This document shows positions 6,874 through 17,500 of a DNA stretch of 64,000 nucleotides, piece by piece; within the stretch, counting starts at the first letter, position 1; each line of letters begins with the position of its first letter. Location of the stretch: positions 1-64,000 of the forward strand of contig JANWZA010000011.1 in the NCBI GenBank assembly GCA_025054775.1, in the 5' to 3' direction. Origin of the DNA: Microscillaceae bacterium (GTDB lineage: Bacteria; Bacteroidota; Bacteroidia; Cytophagales; Microscillaceae). A program made the translations under genes and the position numbers. Below the pieces are notes generated by a model. The model was not told the origin of the DNA, did no database searches, and was given only the letters and a program-made list of their open reading frames with translations.

Positions 6874-9319
6874 ATGCACTGCATGCCTCGCAATCGGAGT
6901 TGTTTATAGTACAGGCTTTCCAAGCGAGAGTTTCGGCTTGGGGAGGGCTTGTGATATGGCTTAGGGTCTCCTGCTCGGAAGAGAGGCTCTTATGGGTCTG
7001 CTCTTCTGTGCCTGAGGAGGCATCGGAGGGCTTGAGCGCCTGCTCGGCGAGGTCTCTATCTAAGGTGAACTTGATTGCCTCTGTAGCGGGACGTGTGCGT
7101 AGGTAATACATGCCCGTCTTAAGCCCTTTTTTCCAGGCATAGAAGTGCATGGAAGTGAGCTTAGCCTCTGTGGGCGCCTCCATGTAGATGTTCAGGCTTT
7201 GGCTTTGGCAGATGAAGGCGCCCCTGTCCGCTGCCATATCAATGATGTGCCTCTGCTTAATCTCCCAAGCGGTCTTATACAACTCCTTCAACTCTTGGGG
7301 AATTTCAGGGATGGGCTGTAGAGAGCCATCCGTCGCCTTGAGCTTGTTCTGCATGGTCTCGTTCCAAAGCCCCAGCGCCACGAGGTCTCGCATTAGATGC
7401 TTGTTCACCACGATAAACTCTCCCGAAAGCACTCTCCGCTTATAGATGTTAGAGGTGTAGGGTTCAAAGCTCTCATTATTACCTAAGATTTGTGAGGTGG
7501 TGGCAGTGGGCATGGGCGCTACTAGGAGCGAGTTACGGACTCCGTATCGCAGGATTTGCTTGCGTAAACCCTCCCAATCCCAGCGAGCAGAGGGCTGTAC
7601 GCCCCACATATCAAACTGAAAGATGCCTTGCGAAATGGGGGAGCCTGCGTAGCTGGCGTAGGGGCCGTGTTTCTGAGCCAACTCCATAGAGGCGGTCAGA
7701 GCAGCGAAATAAATTGTCTCAAAAATATCTCTATTTAGTTGCCTTGCCTGCTGGCTGTCAAATGGGTAACGGAGCATCAAGAAGACGTCTGCTAGTCCCT
7801 GCACGCCTATACCGATAGGACGATGCTTGAGATTAGAGTGCTTAGCCTCGGGAATAGGGTAGTGGTTAATATCAATGATTTTATTCAAGTTGCGAGTAAC
7901 CACTTTAGTAACCTCAAAAAGTTTTTGGTGGTCAAAGGTCCGGTTCTGAGTGTCCACGAAGCGAGGCAGGGAGAGGGAGGCTAGATTGCAGACGGCTACC
8001 TCTTCGGGGCTGGTGTATTCTATGATTTCAGTGCAGAGGTTAGAGGATTGGATAGTGCCTAAGTGCTGTTGGTTGGATTTGCGGTTAGCGTGGTCTTTAT
8101 AGAGCATATAAGGAGTACCCGTCTCAATTTGGGTTCTTAGGATTTTGAACCAAAGTTCTTGGGCTTTCAGGGTTCTGCGTTGTCTGCCCTCCTGCTCATA
8201 ACGGACATATAGCCTTTCAAACTCCTCGCCCCAGAGGTTGGCTAGTCCAGGGGCTTCGTTAGGGCAGAAGAGGCTCCAAGTTTGGTCAGCTTCTACGCGT
8301 TTCATGAAGAGGTCGGGGATCCAGAGGGCATAGAACAGATCTCTTGCTCGCAACTCTTCTTTGCCGTGATTCTTCTTTAGGTCAAGGAACTCAAATATAT
8401 CGGCGTGCCAGGGCTCAAGGTAGATGGCGAAGGCTCCCTTACGTTTGCCACCGCCTTGATCAATATAACGTGCTGTGTCATTGAACACCTTGAGCATAGG
8501 GATGATGCCATTAGAGTAGCCGTTAGTGCCTTTGATGTAGGAGCCTGTGGCACGGACATTATGGATAGCTAAGCCAATGCCTCCTGCCGATTGGGAGATT
8601 TTCGCACAATTCTTCAGAGTGTCGTAGATACCATCAATGCTATCACTCTTCATAGTGAGCAGGAAGCAACTGCTCAGTTGAGGCTTGGGAGTACCCGCAT
8701 TGAACAGCGTGGGGGTGGCATGGATAAACCACTTTTCGGAGAGCAGATCGTACGTCTCCAAGACAGCCTCTATATCGTTGCCGTGAATGCCCACAGCCAC
8801 CCGCATGAGCATGTGCTGAGGACGCTCCACAACCCTGCCATTGATTTTCAGCAGATAGGAACGCTCTAGGGTCTTAAAGCCGAAGTAGTCGTAATGAAAG
8901 TCACGGTCATAAACGATATACGAGTCTAATCGATCGGCATGCCTTCTTACCACTTCGTAGGTCTCCTTTGAAATTAGCCCTGCCCTTTGCCCACTCTTGG
9001 CGTCTACGTAGTTATAGAGTTTCTTGATTGTCTTAAAGAAGGACTTTTCGGTGTTCTTCTGTAGATTGGAGATAGCGATACGTGCTGCTAGGACGGCATA
9101 GTCAGGATGCTTTACCGCCATAGTAGCTGCGATTTCAGCTGCTAGGTTGTCTAGTTCGGTAGTGGTTATGCCATCATAGATGCCATGAATAACCTTCTTA
9201 GCTACCTCTACTGGGTCTACATATCGCCTGTCTAGGCTATAAGATAGCTTTTCTATTCTCGCTGTAATCTTATCAAATTTTACAGGCTCGCGCCTGCCAT
9301 CACGTTTAATGACTTGCAT
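6872..9319 (-). CDS. nrdA: Ribonucleoside-diphosphate reductase large subunit, class Ia, eukaryote-like
   Basis: This 815-residue enzyme reduces ribonucleotides to deoxyribonucleotides. Residues 1-90 are the ATP-cone ([20 protein letters not shown]), the allosteric activity site. The catalytic cysteines are visible: Cys218 (QLSSCFLL) and Cys444 (AVCNLAS) as the redox pair and Cys429 (NLCTE) as the thiyl-radical residue. These positions coincide with the mammalian enzyme as I recall it, and most blocks between them ([37 protein letters not shown]) are nearly the same as in animals. The end, CEACSA, is the shuttle cysteine pair. The small subunit nrdB is absent from this window. The gene is clearly richer in G+C than its neighbours (37 of 60 bases in 8401-8460). 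A TAGTTTTG box lies at 9364-9357. Confidence 0.96.
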   Translation of the reverse strand: MQVIKRDGRREPVKFDKITARIEKLSYSLDRRYVDPVEVAKKVIHGIYDGITTTELDNLAAEIAATMAVKHPDYAVLAARIAISNLQKNTEKSFFKTIKKLYNYVDAKSGQRAGLISKETYEVVRRHADRLDSYIVYDRDFHYDYFGFKTLERSYLLKINGRVVERPQHMLMRVAVGIHGNDIEAVLETYDLLSEKWFIHATPTLFNAGTPKPQLSSCFLLTMKSDSIDGIYDTLKNCAKISQSAGGIGLAIHNVRATGSYIKGTNGYSNGIIPMLKVFNDTARYIDQGGGKRKGAFAIYLEPWHADIFEFLDLKKNHGKEELRARDLFYALWIPDLFMKRVEADQTWSLFCPNEAPGLANLWGEEFERLYVRYEQEGRQRRTLKAQELWFKILRTQIETGTPYMLYKDHANRKSNQQHLGTIQSSNLCTEIIEYTSPEEVAVCNLASLSLPRFVDTQNRTFDHQKLFEVTKVVTRNLNKIIDINHYPIPEAKHSNLKHRPIGIGVQGLADVFLMLRYPFDSQQARQLNRDIFETIYFAALTASMELAQKHGPYASYAGSPISQGIFQFDMWGVQPSARWDWEGLRKQILRYGVRNSLLVAPMPTATTSQILGNNESFEPYTSNIYKRRVLSGEFIVVNKHLMRDLVALGLWNETMQNKLKATDGSLQPIPEIPQELKELYKTAWEIKQRHIIDMAADRGAFICQSQSLNIYMEAPTEAKLTSMHFYAWKKGLKTGMYYLRTRPATEAIKFTLDRDLAEQALKPSDASSGTEEQTHKSLSSEQETLSHITSPPQAETLAWKACTINNSDCEACSA

Positions 9320-9667
9320 AGGTTGTAAGGAAATATTTGTAGTAAAAAAGTATTTGCAAAACTAAAAATTAGAAGTAGAAATATTGGAGTATGTTTTCTA
9401 CTGGGAAAGGAAAACATTACCAAAGTTAAAAATAACAATAATCAAAGTTAGATTCATTTGCTCAATTTTTTTGTATTATTTGCTTGTTAAATGCCTTAGT
9501 TGAAAATTATTGGATTTGGAAAAGATTTATCAAGAATATCATTAGTACTGATAATCAATGAAATTAGCAGTATGATTTTGTTCTTTTTTTGAGCCGCACT
9601 TGTTTATAGTTATGCTTTTGTAAAAATATCGTATTTTTGTATAATTCTGACTTTTAGATATTTCAAA
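9320..9667. other. 348-bp divergent intergenic region between nrdA and the MscS gene
   Basis: No coding frame was found. It holds the minus-strand -7 candidate TAGTTTTG (9364-9357) for nrdA and a plus-strand TATTTTTG at 9632-9639, which would start a transcript about 35 bases before the ATG at 9680. I did not see clear NrdR boxes. Confidence 0.5.
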
Positions 9668-9679
9668 TTGCAAAAGTTT

Positions 9680-11749
9680 ATGCAAAATTTTTTGAAATCT
9701 TTTATTATTTTCCTTTCAATAGGCTTATTAAGCATATTTTTATGTATTAAGCAAACATTACCAGTTTTTGCTCAAAAAGAAACTAAGCCAACAGCGCTTT
9801 TTCAAATAGATAGCCTGCAAATTAGTTTACAAAAGAAAAGTGAAACTACGCATGAACTTCAAATTAAGGCACAAATTACAGAAGATATAGCTTCTACCAA
9901 AACAAGTCAGTCTAAAACTCCTGCAAAGCCCAAGAAAGTAAAAAAGACTACTTTCTATTATCTTGTCAATATTGGGGTGATTCTTTCATTTGTTGTGCTG
10001 TCAATCTTATTTATTGTGCTAATGTTACGTGTGGCAAAATATGTAGGTTACATTCCTGAAATGTCTGACTTGAAACGAGAAAAGCAAAGTGATAAAAATC
10101 GTATAGAACAGGAAGAGATTTTGCGGGAAGCAAACTATGATGCCTTGAAGGCGAGGACTCGTTTGGTGCGCATCCGACGTATGATAGTGATTTGTATAGC
10201 TTTTTTTCTTGAATTCAGCATACTACAAGAAATTTTTATCAGGTTAGTAGAATTAGTTATCAGTCATTGGAATACTGCTACTGATGCAGTAGCAGCTGTA
10301 GCTACTGGAAGCACGAATGTAGATCTTTCTAGTTCGTTTACTCTACAAATTGATTTGGCAGAGAATGTAATCAATCAAATGCTGGTGATTATACCATTTT
10401 TCTTTACTGCCTACCTAATAGATATGTTTCTTAGTTTCTTTGTGTGGTTCAATATCTTAGCTGCTTCTCCTGATGAAAGTTTGCCTCCTGGGGAGTCCAA
10501 AGTGCCACGTCTTATTCGTTTTCTTGTTTCAATAATTTTGTATGCTATTGCCTTAGTTGCTATTGCGGCAGTACTCTATCCACAAGCTCTTTTTGGAGTG
10601 ATAGCAAGTTTAGGGGCATCGGGGGCAATTGGGGCATTTTTTGCTAAAGAGCCTGTAAAACGTGCCTTAATTGCTCTTTCACTCAATATCAACAAGCAAT
10701 ATAAACGAGGGGATTTAATAGAAATAAACGGCTTGAAAGGGCGCATAATTGATATAGGTTGGCGTGCCGTGAAACTTCGCACCGCAGAAGGAAATGAAAT
10801 TATCATTCCTAATACTACCCTTTTGGAGTCAAACGTAATTGAGTATCCGTACCGAAGCATCAAATTTACGCTTTCACTTGACGCTAACATTTCTCCACAG
10901 AGCGTGAAAGAGAAGCTGTTGCGAAGCGTTCATAATTCTGATTTGATAATGAGCCAAATAAAGCCTAATATCAATCTAGTTGAACTTCAGGAGAATACAG
11001 CTACTTATTCAATAGAAGTTTTTACTAAGCATGATAACGAAGAAGCGGTGCGAGGCGAAATCTTGTCATCTATTTGGTACACTCTTCGTAGGGAGGGCTG
11101 GGTAAAACAGCCTGTAGAGTTTGAAATAGCTTACCCTGAAGCATTAGCAAGAGAACTTATAGATAATGCTGTAGTAACCGTAACCGATGACAATACAGGG
11201 GAAAGTAGAGTGGTAAAAATTTTTGCTCCTTTCTCTGATGAAGAGGTGCAAGAAATAGCTAAAAAAGCAAAGTTTTTACGATTTGGTTATCCAGAGCGAA
11301 TAGTTGTTCAAGGAGATAATGATACAGATTTATATATAGTAGCTCAGGGTACGCTTCAAGTATTTCAAAGGCAATCCGATGGCACAAATCAGCCAATTAT
11401 GGTAGAAGATAAAGAAGGTAAAAAAAAGCCCTTAGAACTTAAAGCAGGTAATTTTTTTGGAGAAATGAGTTTGCTTGGGGGAGAGCCTCGCTCAGCCACA
11501 GTGCGTGCTATGAATGACGTATTAGTTTGTCAAATTTCACAAGAAATTATTAAACCTGCTATTGAAAAGAATCCTGAAATTATCAAAGAACTTTCCGAAA
11601 TTTTGGCAGAGCGTAAAATGGCAAATCTTAAAAATTCATCTGACTATAATCAATCCTTATCCAGAAAACAAAAAGAAGCCATACTTAAAACATTGATTAA
11701 CGATATGTTTTCTATCTTCATTGGTAAAACTTCAAAAAGCCACAATTAA
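9680..11749 (+). CDS. MscS-family mechanosensitive channel with C-terminal cyclic-nucleotide-binding domain
   Basis: The ATG at 9680 is preferred over an upstream TTG at 9668, because it gives a clean signal-like start (MQNFLKSFIIFLSIGLLSIF) and 689 residues. Membrane helices follow near residues 93-118, 165-190, 230-255 and 275-300. The pore helix and beta domain of MscS occupy about 300-395 (GVIASLGASGAIGAFFAKEP, then YKRGDLIEINGLKGRIIDIG). Residues ~525-650 are a cyclic-nucleotide-binding domain whose phosphate cassette FGEMSLLGGEPRSATVRA keeps the Gly-Glu and Arg expected for cAMP/cGMP binding. Such MscS-CNBD fusions are known (bacterial cyclic-nucleotide-gated channels). It probably acts in the inner membrane as a ligand-modulated channel. 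No cyclase is nearby. Confidence 0.9.
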   Translation: MQNFLKSFIIFLSIGLLSIFLCIKQTLPVFAQKETKPTALFQIDSLQISLQKKSETTHELQIKAQITEDIASTKTSQSKTPAKPKKVKKTTFYYLVNIGVILSFVVLSILFIVLMLRVAKYVGYIPEMSDLKREKQSDKNRIEQEEILREANYDALKARTRLVRIRRMIVICIAFFLEFSILQEIFIRLVELVISHWNTATDAVAAVATGSTNVDLSSSFTLQIDLAENVINQMLVIIPFFFTAYLIDMFLSFFVWFNILAASPDESLPPGESKVPRLIRFLVSIILYAIALVAIAAVLYPQALFGVIASLGASGAIGAFFAKEPVKRALIALSLNINKQYKRGDLIEINGLKGRIIDIGWRAVKLRTAEGNEIIIPNTTLLESNVIEYPYRSIKFTLSLDANISPQSVKEKLLRSVHNSDLIMSQIKPNINLVELQENTATYSIEVFTKHDNEEAVRGEILSSIWYTLRREGWVKQPVEFEIAYPEALARELIDNAVVTVTDDNTGESRVVKIFAPFSDEEVQEIAKKAKFLRFGYPERIVVQGDNDTDLYIVAQGTLQVFQRQSDGTNQPIMVEDKEGKKKPLELKAGNFFGEMSLLGGEPRSATVRAMNDVLVCQISQEIIKPAIEKNPEIIKELSEILAERKMANLKNSSDYNQSLSRKQKEAILKTLINDMFSIFIGKTSKSHN

Positions 11750-11758
11750 AAAATCAGA

Positions 11759-12193
11759 TTAGTATTTATTCTCTGCCTTTTTGCCTAATCGTTTGGCGGC
11801 GAGGGCTGTGCTGTCCCCGTTCCACTAAAAGGGTCAAGCATAATATCGTTTTCTTCTGTGCTTATCAAAATTATTCTTTCCAACAAATGAATAGGCAACT
11901 TTTGAAGTCTGCAACTTTGTTTAGGAAAATTGCATAATTTAGGTAAGCCATTTAGGAATTTTATGCGAACAAATAGAGCCTGTGGGCTTGGTAACACGCA
12001 CCATCTCCAAAATCCACGCTTTGCACCACTCTAAAGTATTCTTGTAAAGCCGAACTATCTTTATACGATTTCTAGCCTTTTTTGAGATTAAAAGGTGGGT
12101 CGGCAAAAGTCATATCTACCGAATTTCAGTAATTTGCTTTAGCAAATCCAAGCAATTCTCTTGATGTATTTTATTCAAAAATGGCTCTATCAT
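11759..12193 (-). pseudogene. Decayed DNA adenine/cytosine-N4 methyltransferase
   Basis: Reading leftward from an ATG at 12193, fragments of one methyltransferase appear in changing frames: IHQENCLDLLKQITEI (12178-12122), then VDMTFADPPFNLKKG with the catalytic DPPF motif (about 12119-12075), a TAG, KSYKDSSALQEY, then after a shift LEWCKAWILEMVRVTKPTGS, then after another shift KLPIHLLERIILISTEENDI and MLDPFSGTGTA (the cofactor-binding FxGxG motif), and finally ALAAKRLGKKAENKY and a TAA at 11761-11759. At least four frame breaks, one stop, and a missing stretch between the WLT and KLPIH segments show it is dead. Intact relatives are about 250-300 residues. No restriction enzyme remnant was seen beside it. 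Confidence 0.85.
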
Positions 12194-12338
12194 TTCAAGG
12201 CAAGGTTTATTCAATCAATTTCCTAGCATAAGCGAAGTTTCATTCAAATAATGAGGCAGGCATAATCACAGAAAGAAAAGATGCTCGTTCTTTGAATGGT
12301 TTGATGCTTTTGCTTGTTAGGCATAGTGCGAAGTTAGT

Positions 12339-12362
12339 AAAAAAGCCTGCAAGTTGCAGGCT
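12339..12362 (-). terminator. Intrinsic terminator of the rimP-nusA operon
   Basis: AGCCTGC (12344-12350) pairs with GCAGGCT (12356-12362) around a 5-base loop, and the pairing can extend further. On the minus strand the hairpin is followed by a run of six T (12344-12339). It lies 42 bases beyond the nusA stop codon. Confidence 0.85.
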
Positions 12363-12403
12363 CGCTGTTCTTGTGATTTTTAGAGGTAGTTGTTAATTTT
12401 TTA

Positions 12404-13708
12404 CTACTCATCGCTCAGTTCTTTCTGAAACAAGTCTAGCAAGTAATCTATCATTTCCTCTTCTAGTTCGGTTCTTTTCAATAGTTCTTCTTTGCCTAGG
12501 TCTAAGACACTTCTTGCGGTATCAAGTCCTATTCTACGCAACTCGTCTACTACCCAAGGTTCAATTTCATCGTCATCAAATTCGGTGAGGTCAATATCTA
12601 CCTCACTTTCGTCCTCGTCTGTTTCTCTGAACACGTCAATTTCATAGCCTACTAATTTACTTGCTAATTTGATATTAGAACCATTTTTACCGATAGCTGC
12701 AGCCACTTGGTCAGGGCGTAAGAATACTGACACTCTCCCATTGCCCTCTACCTTGATACTTAAAATTTTTGCAGGGCTTAAAGCACGGGCAATAAAAAGT
12801 TCTAGATTTTCGGTATAACTAATTACATCAATGTTTTCGTTGTTTAGTTCACGTACAATGCTATGGATTCGCGAGCCTTTTACGCCCACGCAAGCACCTA
12901 CGGGGTCTATGCGGTCGTCATCTGATTCTACAGCTACTTTAGCTCTTTCACCGGGTTCGCGTACGATTTTACGAATGGTGATAATTCCGTCTGCAATTTC
13001 AGGAATTTCTGCTTCAAAAAGTTTCTCTAAAAAAGTAGGAGAGGTACGTGAAAGGATGATGCGAGTACTGCTATTGTGCATTTCTACCTTGTGGACAACG
13101 GCTTTCACCATATCCCCTTTTTTGTACTTGTCGCCTGGAATTTGATGCCTTATGCGTTGTTTGCGGTCTTTTTCGCTGGGTAAACTTTCAGGGAGTATTA
13201 GTTCTATGCCTTCGTTATCTAGTAAGATATAATCACGTCCTACGATTTGGTCTACTCGGGCTACGACAATTTCCCCTTCACGTTCTTTATATTTTTCGTA
13301 GATGTGCTCTTTTTCAAGTTCTTTCACTTTTTGTATCATAGTTTGCCTTGCCATAAGCACGGCTCTGCGCCCAAACTCATTTAGGCTAATATCCTCGGCA
13401 AGTTCTTCTCCAATTTCAAAGTCGGGGTCTATTTTACGGGCTTCTGAAAGGCTTATTTTATCGCTGTGGTGGCTTTCGGGGGATCCATCAGCTACTACCT
13501 TACGCATGCGGCGCATTTCTAGGTCTCCGCTCTCAATGTTTACAATTACATCAAAGTTTTTATCCGTACCGTATTTTTTTCTTATCATAGTACGAAACAC
13601 GTCTTCTAAAAGTCGTGCCATCTTTGTTCCATCAATGCCTTTAGCTTTGGCAAATTCAGCAAACGACTCTATAAACTTAGATTTGTCTGTTTCTGGGGTA
13701 TTTCTCAT
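12404..13708 (-). CDS. nusA: Transcription termination/antitermination factor NusA
   Basis: This 434-residue RNA-polymerase-associated factor controls pausing, termination and antitermination. Residues 1-130 form the N-terminal RNAP-binding domain. About 137-205 is an S1 domain (REGEIVVARVDQIVGRDYIL). About 230-370 are two KH domains (DPVGACVGVKGSRIHSIVRE and VAAAIGKNGSNIKLASKLVG, both with the GxxG loop). The last ~60 residues are acidic with a helix-hairpin-helix-like segment (VDELRRIGLDTARSVLDLGK). It lies 49 bases downstream of rimP in one operon. Unusually, infB does not follow; the operon ends at a terminator beside a dead methyltransferase. Confidence 0.96.
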   Translation of the reverse strand: MRNTPETDKSKFIESFAEFAKAKGIDGTKMARLLEDVFRTMIRKKYGTDKNFDVIVNIESGDLEMRRMRKVVADGSPESHHSDKISLSEARKIDPDFEIGEELAEDISLNEFGRRAVLMARQTMIQKVKELEKEHIYEKYKEREGEIVVARVDQIVGRDYILLDNEGIELILPESLPSEKDRKQRIRHQIPGDKYKKGDMVKAVVHKVEMHNSSTRIILSRTSPTFLEKLFEAEIPEIADGIITIRKIVREPGERAKVAVESDDDRIDPVGACVGVKGSRIHSIVRELNNENIDVISYTENLELFIARALSPAKILSIKVEGNGRVSVFLRPDQVAAAIGKNGSNIKLASKLVGYEIDVFRETDEDESEVDIDLTEFDDDEIEPWVVDELRRIGLDTARSVLDLGKEELLKRTELEEEMIDYLLDLFQKELSDE

Positions 13709-13757
13709 TTTCTTATAGTTTGAATATGCTTAATATTTTGTAAGCTCAAATACAGAA

Positions 13758-14249
13758 TTAGCCAATCAATACTTGTATCGTTTTTATATTTTCCAAAGGA
13801 ATGGTTATTGGATTTTCAACATTAAATACTACTTTTTGGGCTTTGTTTTTAGCTGTTTGGTTTACTTGTTTTAGTGAAGCGACTTGCAAGCTCTTGTCAT
13901 CCATCGCCTGAAACAAACCTTGTATTTCTTGCCCAGTATTTGTTAAAATTTTTACCTTTCTACCGATATGTTGTTTATATTGTCGTATATTTTGCAGAGG
14001 CCTGTCAGCCCCAGGAGAGGATACCTCTAATACATAGCTTTCCTTTATCCAGTCTTTTTCGTCTAAAATTTTTGAAAGTTGTGAGCTAATATTGGCACAA
14101 GTATCTATATCAATACCATTATCCCCATCAAGAATTACTACAATTTTGGTGTTTTTTTTGCCTTTCTTGATTTGTACTTCTATCAAAAAGTGTGCATCAC
14201 TCAATAAAGCATTTACCAGATTACTAATTTTCTCCTTTAATTCTATCAT
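13758..14249 (-). CDS. rimP: Ribosome maturation factor RimP
   Basis: This 163-residue protein is needed for assembly of the 30S ribosomal subunit. The N-terminal alpha/beta domain includes the pattern VVILDGDNGIDIDTCANISS, and YVLEVSSPGADRPLQ is the family signature. Residues ~95-163 are the Sm-like C-terminal domain (HIGRKVKILTNTGQEIQGLF). It is the first gene of the operon with nusA, as in most bacteria. A near-perfect promoter places the transcript start about 15 bases before the ATG. Confidence 0.95.
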   Translation of the reverse strand: MIELKEKISNLVNALLSDAHFLIEVQIKKGKKNTKIVVILDGDNGIDIDTCANISSQLSKILDEKDWIKESYVLEVSSPGADRPLQNIRQYKQHIGRKVKILTNTGQEIQGLFQAMDDKSLQVASLKQVNQTAKNKAQKVVFNVENPITIPLENIKTIQVLIG

Positions 14250-14270
14250 AAAGTTAATGTAATGAATTTA

Positions 14271-14302
14271 CAAAAATAGCAGTTTTATTCGGTTCAAGCA
14301 AA
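14271..14302 (-). promoter_or_regulatory. Bacteroidota-type promoter of rimP-nusA
   Basis: On the minus strand, TTTG (14302-14299), a 20-base spacer and TATTTTTG (14278-14271) match the consensus. The start of transcription is expected near 14264. Confidence 0.75.
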
Positions 14303-14323
14303 TATTTTTTAGAAACCTTTTTG

Positions 14324-14560
14324 TAACTTTGCTATAAGATACAAAAACTAAACAAAGTAAAACTTCAGCATATTTAAATTAAGAGCACGAATAAACCTAA
14401 TCAACAATACATTGCGTATTTAGCTAAAAAGTAAAGTTCTAAAAAGAGAGTAAAAATGGATGATATTTTTACTCATGTAAGGATTTTACGCCAAACTTGT
14501 TACTTTTCATTTGGATTTCGTATTAAAATAAAATACCAAACATGTCTAAGAGTAGTTTAA
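14324..14560 (+). promoter_or_regulatory. Promoter element and ~200-base leader with small upstream frame for the giant surface gene
   Basis: TAACTTTG at 14324-14331 is a good -7 element; the -33 element is not clear. It implies a leader of about 200 bases. Within it, an inverted repeat GTAAAAAT...ATTTTTAC (from 14450) overlaps the ATG of a 34-codon frame, 14456-14560. That frame runs past the start codon of the giant gene at 14542 and overlaps it in another frame. The leader could couple or limit translation of the large protein. This is seen in sequence, but its function is inference. Confidence 0.4.
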
Positions 14561-17500
14561 TGAGTAGTTTATTTGATATTGACAAGAATATTACAAGAAA
14601 TTTTAGGTATATGAAACCACTTGATTATCCTACTATTGCTAAGGCCTGCTTTTGGTGGGTTGCCTTTACTTTCTACTTATTTTGGGTATCCTCTTTGGGC
14701 ACGGTTGAAGTAAAAGCACAACATCAAATTCCACCTTGTCAAGTGCGTGCACCAGGATTACCACATAGACCAATTCGTCCCGAAAACCTAACTGCTTTAG
14801 GGGATAAACTAATATTTAAAGGATTTAGGCTAGGGCGAGGTTTTGAACCTTTTGTGAGTAGCACATGCTCAGCAGATACTTTGAGAGATTTAGCAATAGG
14901 GGTTAATAGCAGTAATCCAAGTAGCTTTGTAGTGTTTAACCAAGGAGGTAATAACTACATTTATTTCTCTGCTGATGGACAATGTAGTGAACCTGGCTGT
15001 GATAATCCCTCTAACCTGCTTAGTAATTCTGATTTATGGCGTACTGATGGCACATACGCAGGGACGATTCGCATAAAACGTATCAATCCAGGAGCTTCTG
15101 CTACTTCAGGCATGGTGAGCCTGATTACAGTGGTAGGTAACAAGCTCTTCTTTAGAGCCAATGGGCAAGTACCTTCTGCAACAGGTGTGGAACTTTGGGT
15201 AAGCGATGGCACTTCGGCAGGTACTAATTTGGTGAAAGATATTCGGCCAGGTCCACCAGGCTCTGATCCACAACATCTTACAAGTGTATTCATAGGAACC
15301 AGCCACAAACTCTTCTTTACTGCAGACGACGGCACACATGGTAGAGAACTTTGGGTAAGTGATGGTACAGCAGCAGGCACTTTTATGGTTAAAGATATTC
15401 GCCCAGGGAGTAACTCTTCTAATCCTATTTATCTTATTGACAAAGGCGATGGTGTTTGTTATTTCGTAGCTGATGATGGCTCAGGGACTGCCTTGTGGCA
15501 AAGTGATGGTACTGCAACAGGCACTTCTAAAATTATTAATATTTCCATTGATACTACCGTAGGGATTATCAACTCAGGAGGTATCTTATACTTTGCCTCT
15601 ACCGATGCTGCAGGCAAAGAACTTTGGCGAAGTAATGGACAAGCCGCAGGTACAACCCGTGTATGCGATATAAACCCTGGCCCAGGGAGCTCAAACCCAA
15701 GAAATTTCTCTGATGTGAATGGTATTTTATATTTTACTGCTGACAATGGTACAGATGGTGAAGAGTTATACCAAACTAACGGAATTAATTGTGCGGGAAC
15801 TATCCGTGTAAAAGATATTAGACCAGGACCGCAAGGTTCGGATATCATAAATATTAAAGCTGTAAATAACCCGCAAAATCCAGGATCTACCCTTATTTAT
15901 TTCTTTGCTGATAGTGATGGTACAGGACGTAGACTTTGGAAAACCGATGGTACAGAAGCAGGAACGGTACTGGTGTGGCCTCCTTTGTCAAATACACAAA
16001 CTCTCAGTGAGGTAGGGGAAATCACCGATGTAAATAATGCAGTATATTTCAGAGCCAATTTGGGTTCTTCTCCATTGGGTGCCGATCTATATAGACTCAA
16101 CCCTTGCAATACGGCCACTTTGACTTATCCCTCTACGATATGTGTAGGTTCTGGGAATGTTAATCCTACTCTCGTAGGACCCACGGGAGGAACTTTCTCT
16201 TCAAGTTCACCGAATTTAGTAATTAACAATGTTACAGGAGTAATCAACGCTAATGCGAGTATTATCGGAGGACCTTACACTGTTACTTACACTGTTACGG
16301 AGAATGGTTGTGTAATTACAGCACAATTTAGCGTAACTGTAGTAGGAGGTGTAAATACTGTTCGCAATGTCTCTACTTTGGCAGGAAATGGCACGCAGGG
16401 CTTTACTAACGGAGTCGGCACTGCTGCGACTTTTAACTTCAACCCTCTCTCTACACCTACGGGTAGTATAATTTTTGATGGTGCTATAGGATTAGCTTTT
16501 TCGCCTTCACAAGATACGCTCTATGTAGCAGATGAACTCAATAATGCTGTACGTAGAATAATTGTAAAACCTGGTCCGAACTATGGTCAAGTAACTACTT
16601 TAGCCGCAGGCTTCAATCGCCCTACTGGGGTAGCTACTGATGCACTGGGCTATATCTATGTAGCTGACAAAAATAATAACCAAATCAAGCGAGTAACTAC
16701 CACAGGAGTAGTTACTACTATTGCAGGGCAAGTTGCAGGAGGCTACCAAGACGGACCTGCTGCTACTGCACTTTTCAATCAACCCTCTGATTTAGCAATA
16801 GATTTTATCGGAAATATCTACGTAGCAGATAAAGAAAACCATCGCATACGAAAAATTGCTCCCGATGGTACGGTAAGTACTATTGCTGGAAATAACTCAG
16901 CTACTTTTCAAGATGGCGTAGGCACGGCTGCAAGTTTCTTCTCGCCCACAGGCATTGATATTGATTTGCAAGGAAATCTCTACGTAGCAGATAGACGTAA
17001 CCACAGAATTAGGAAAATTACTCCTGATGGTACAGTAACTACCATAGCAGGAGTAAGCGCAAGCGGACCTTTGGACGGACCCGTGAATACGGCACAACTC
17101 AACTTCCCCTCTGATGTAACCTTAGATTATTTGGGTAACATTTACATAGCAGACCGATCCAATAATCGCATTCGTTTATTAGCCAACGGACAAGTAACCA
17201 CTTACGCAGGTGATGGAACTGGACCTTCAGGAGCAGGGACAAACTTTGCCGACGGACAAGCCAGTGCAGCTAAATTTGCCTACCCTAGTGGTATTATAAG
17301 TGATGTAAACGGTAGGATTTATGTAGGAGACAGAAATAACCACCGTGTACGCTTAATTACTACAAACAATAACCTTGGCACGATGGGGGTTATCAATGGA
17401 GCAAATTTTGTTTGCCGTGGCACAAGCGGAACACTCACTATTACAGGCTACCCTAACGAAGGTGTAAATACCCTTGCGTTAGCTACGTGGCAACAAAGCA

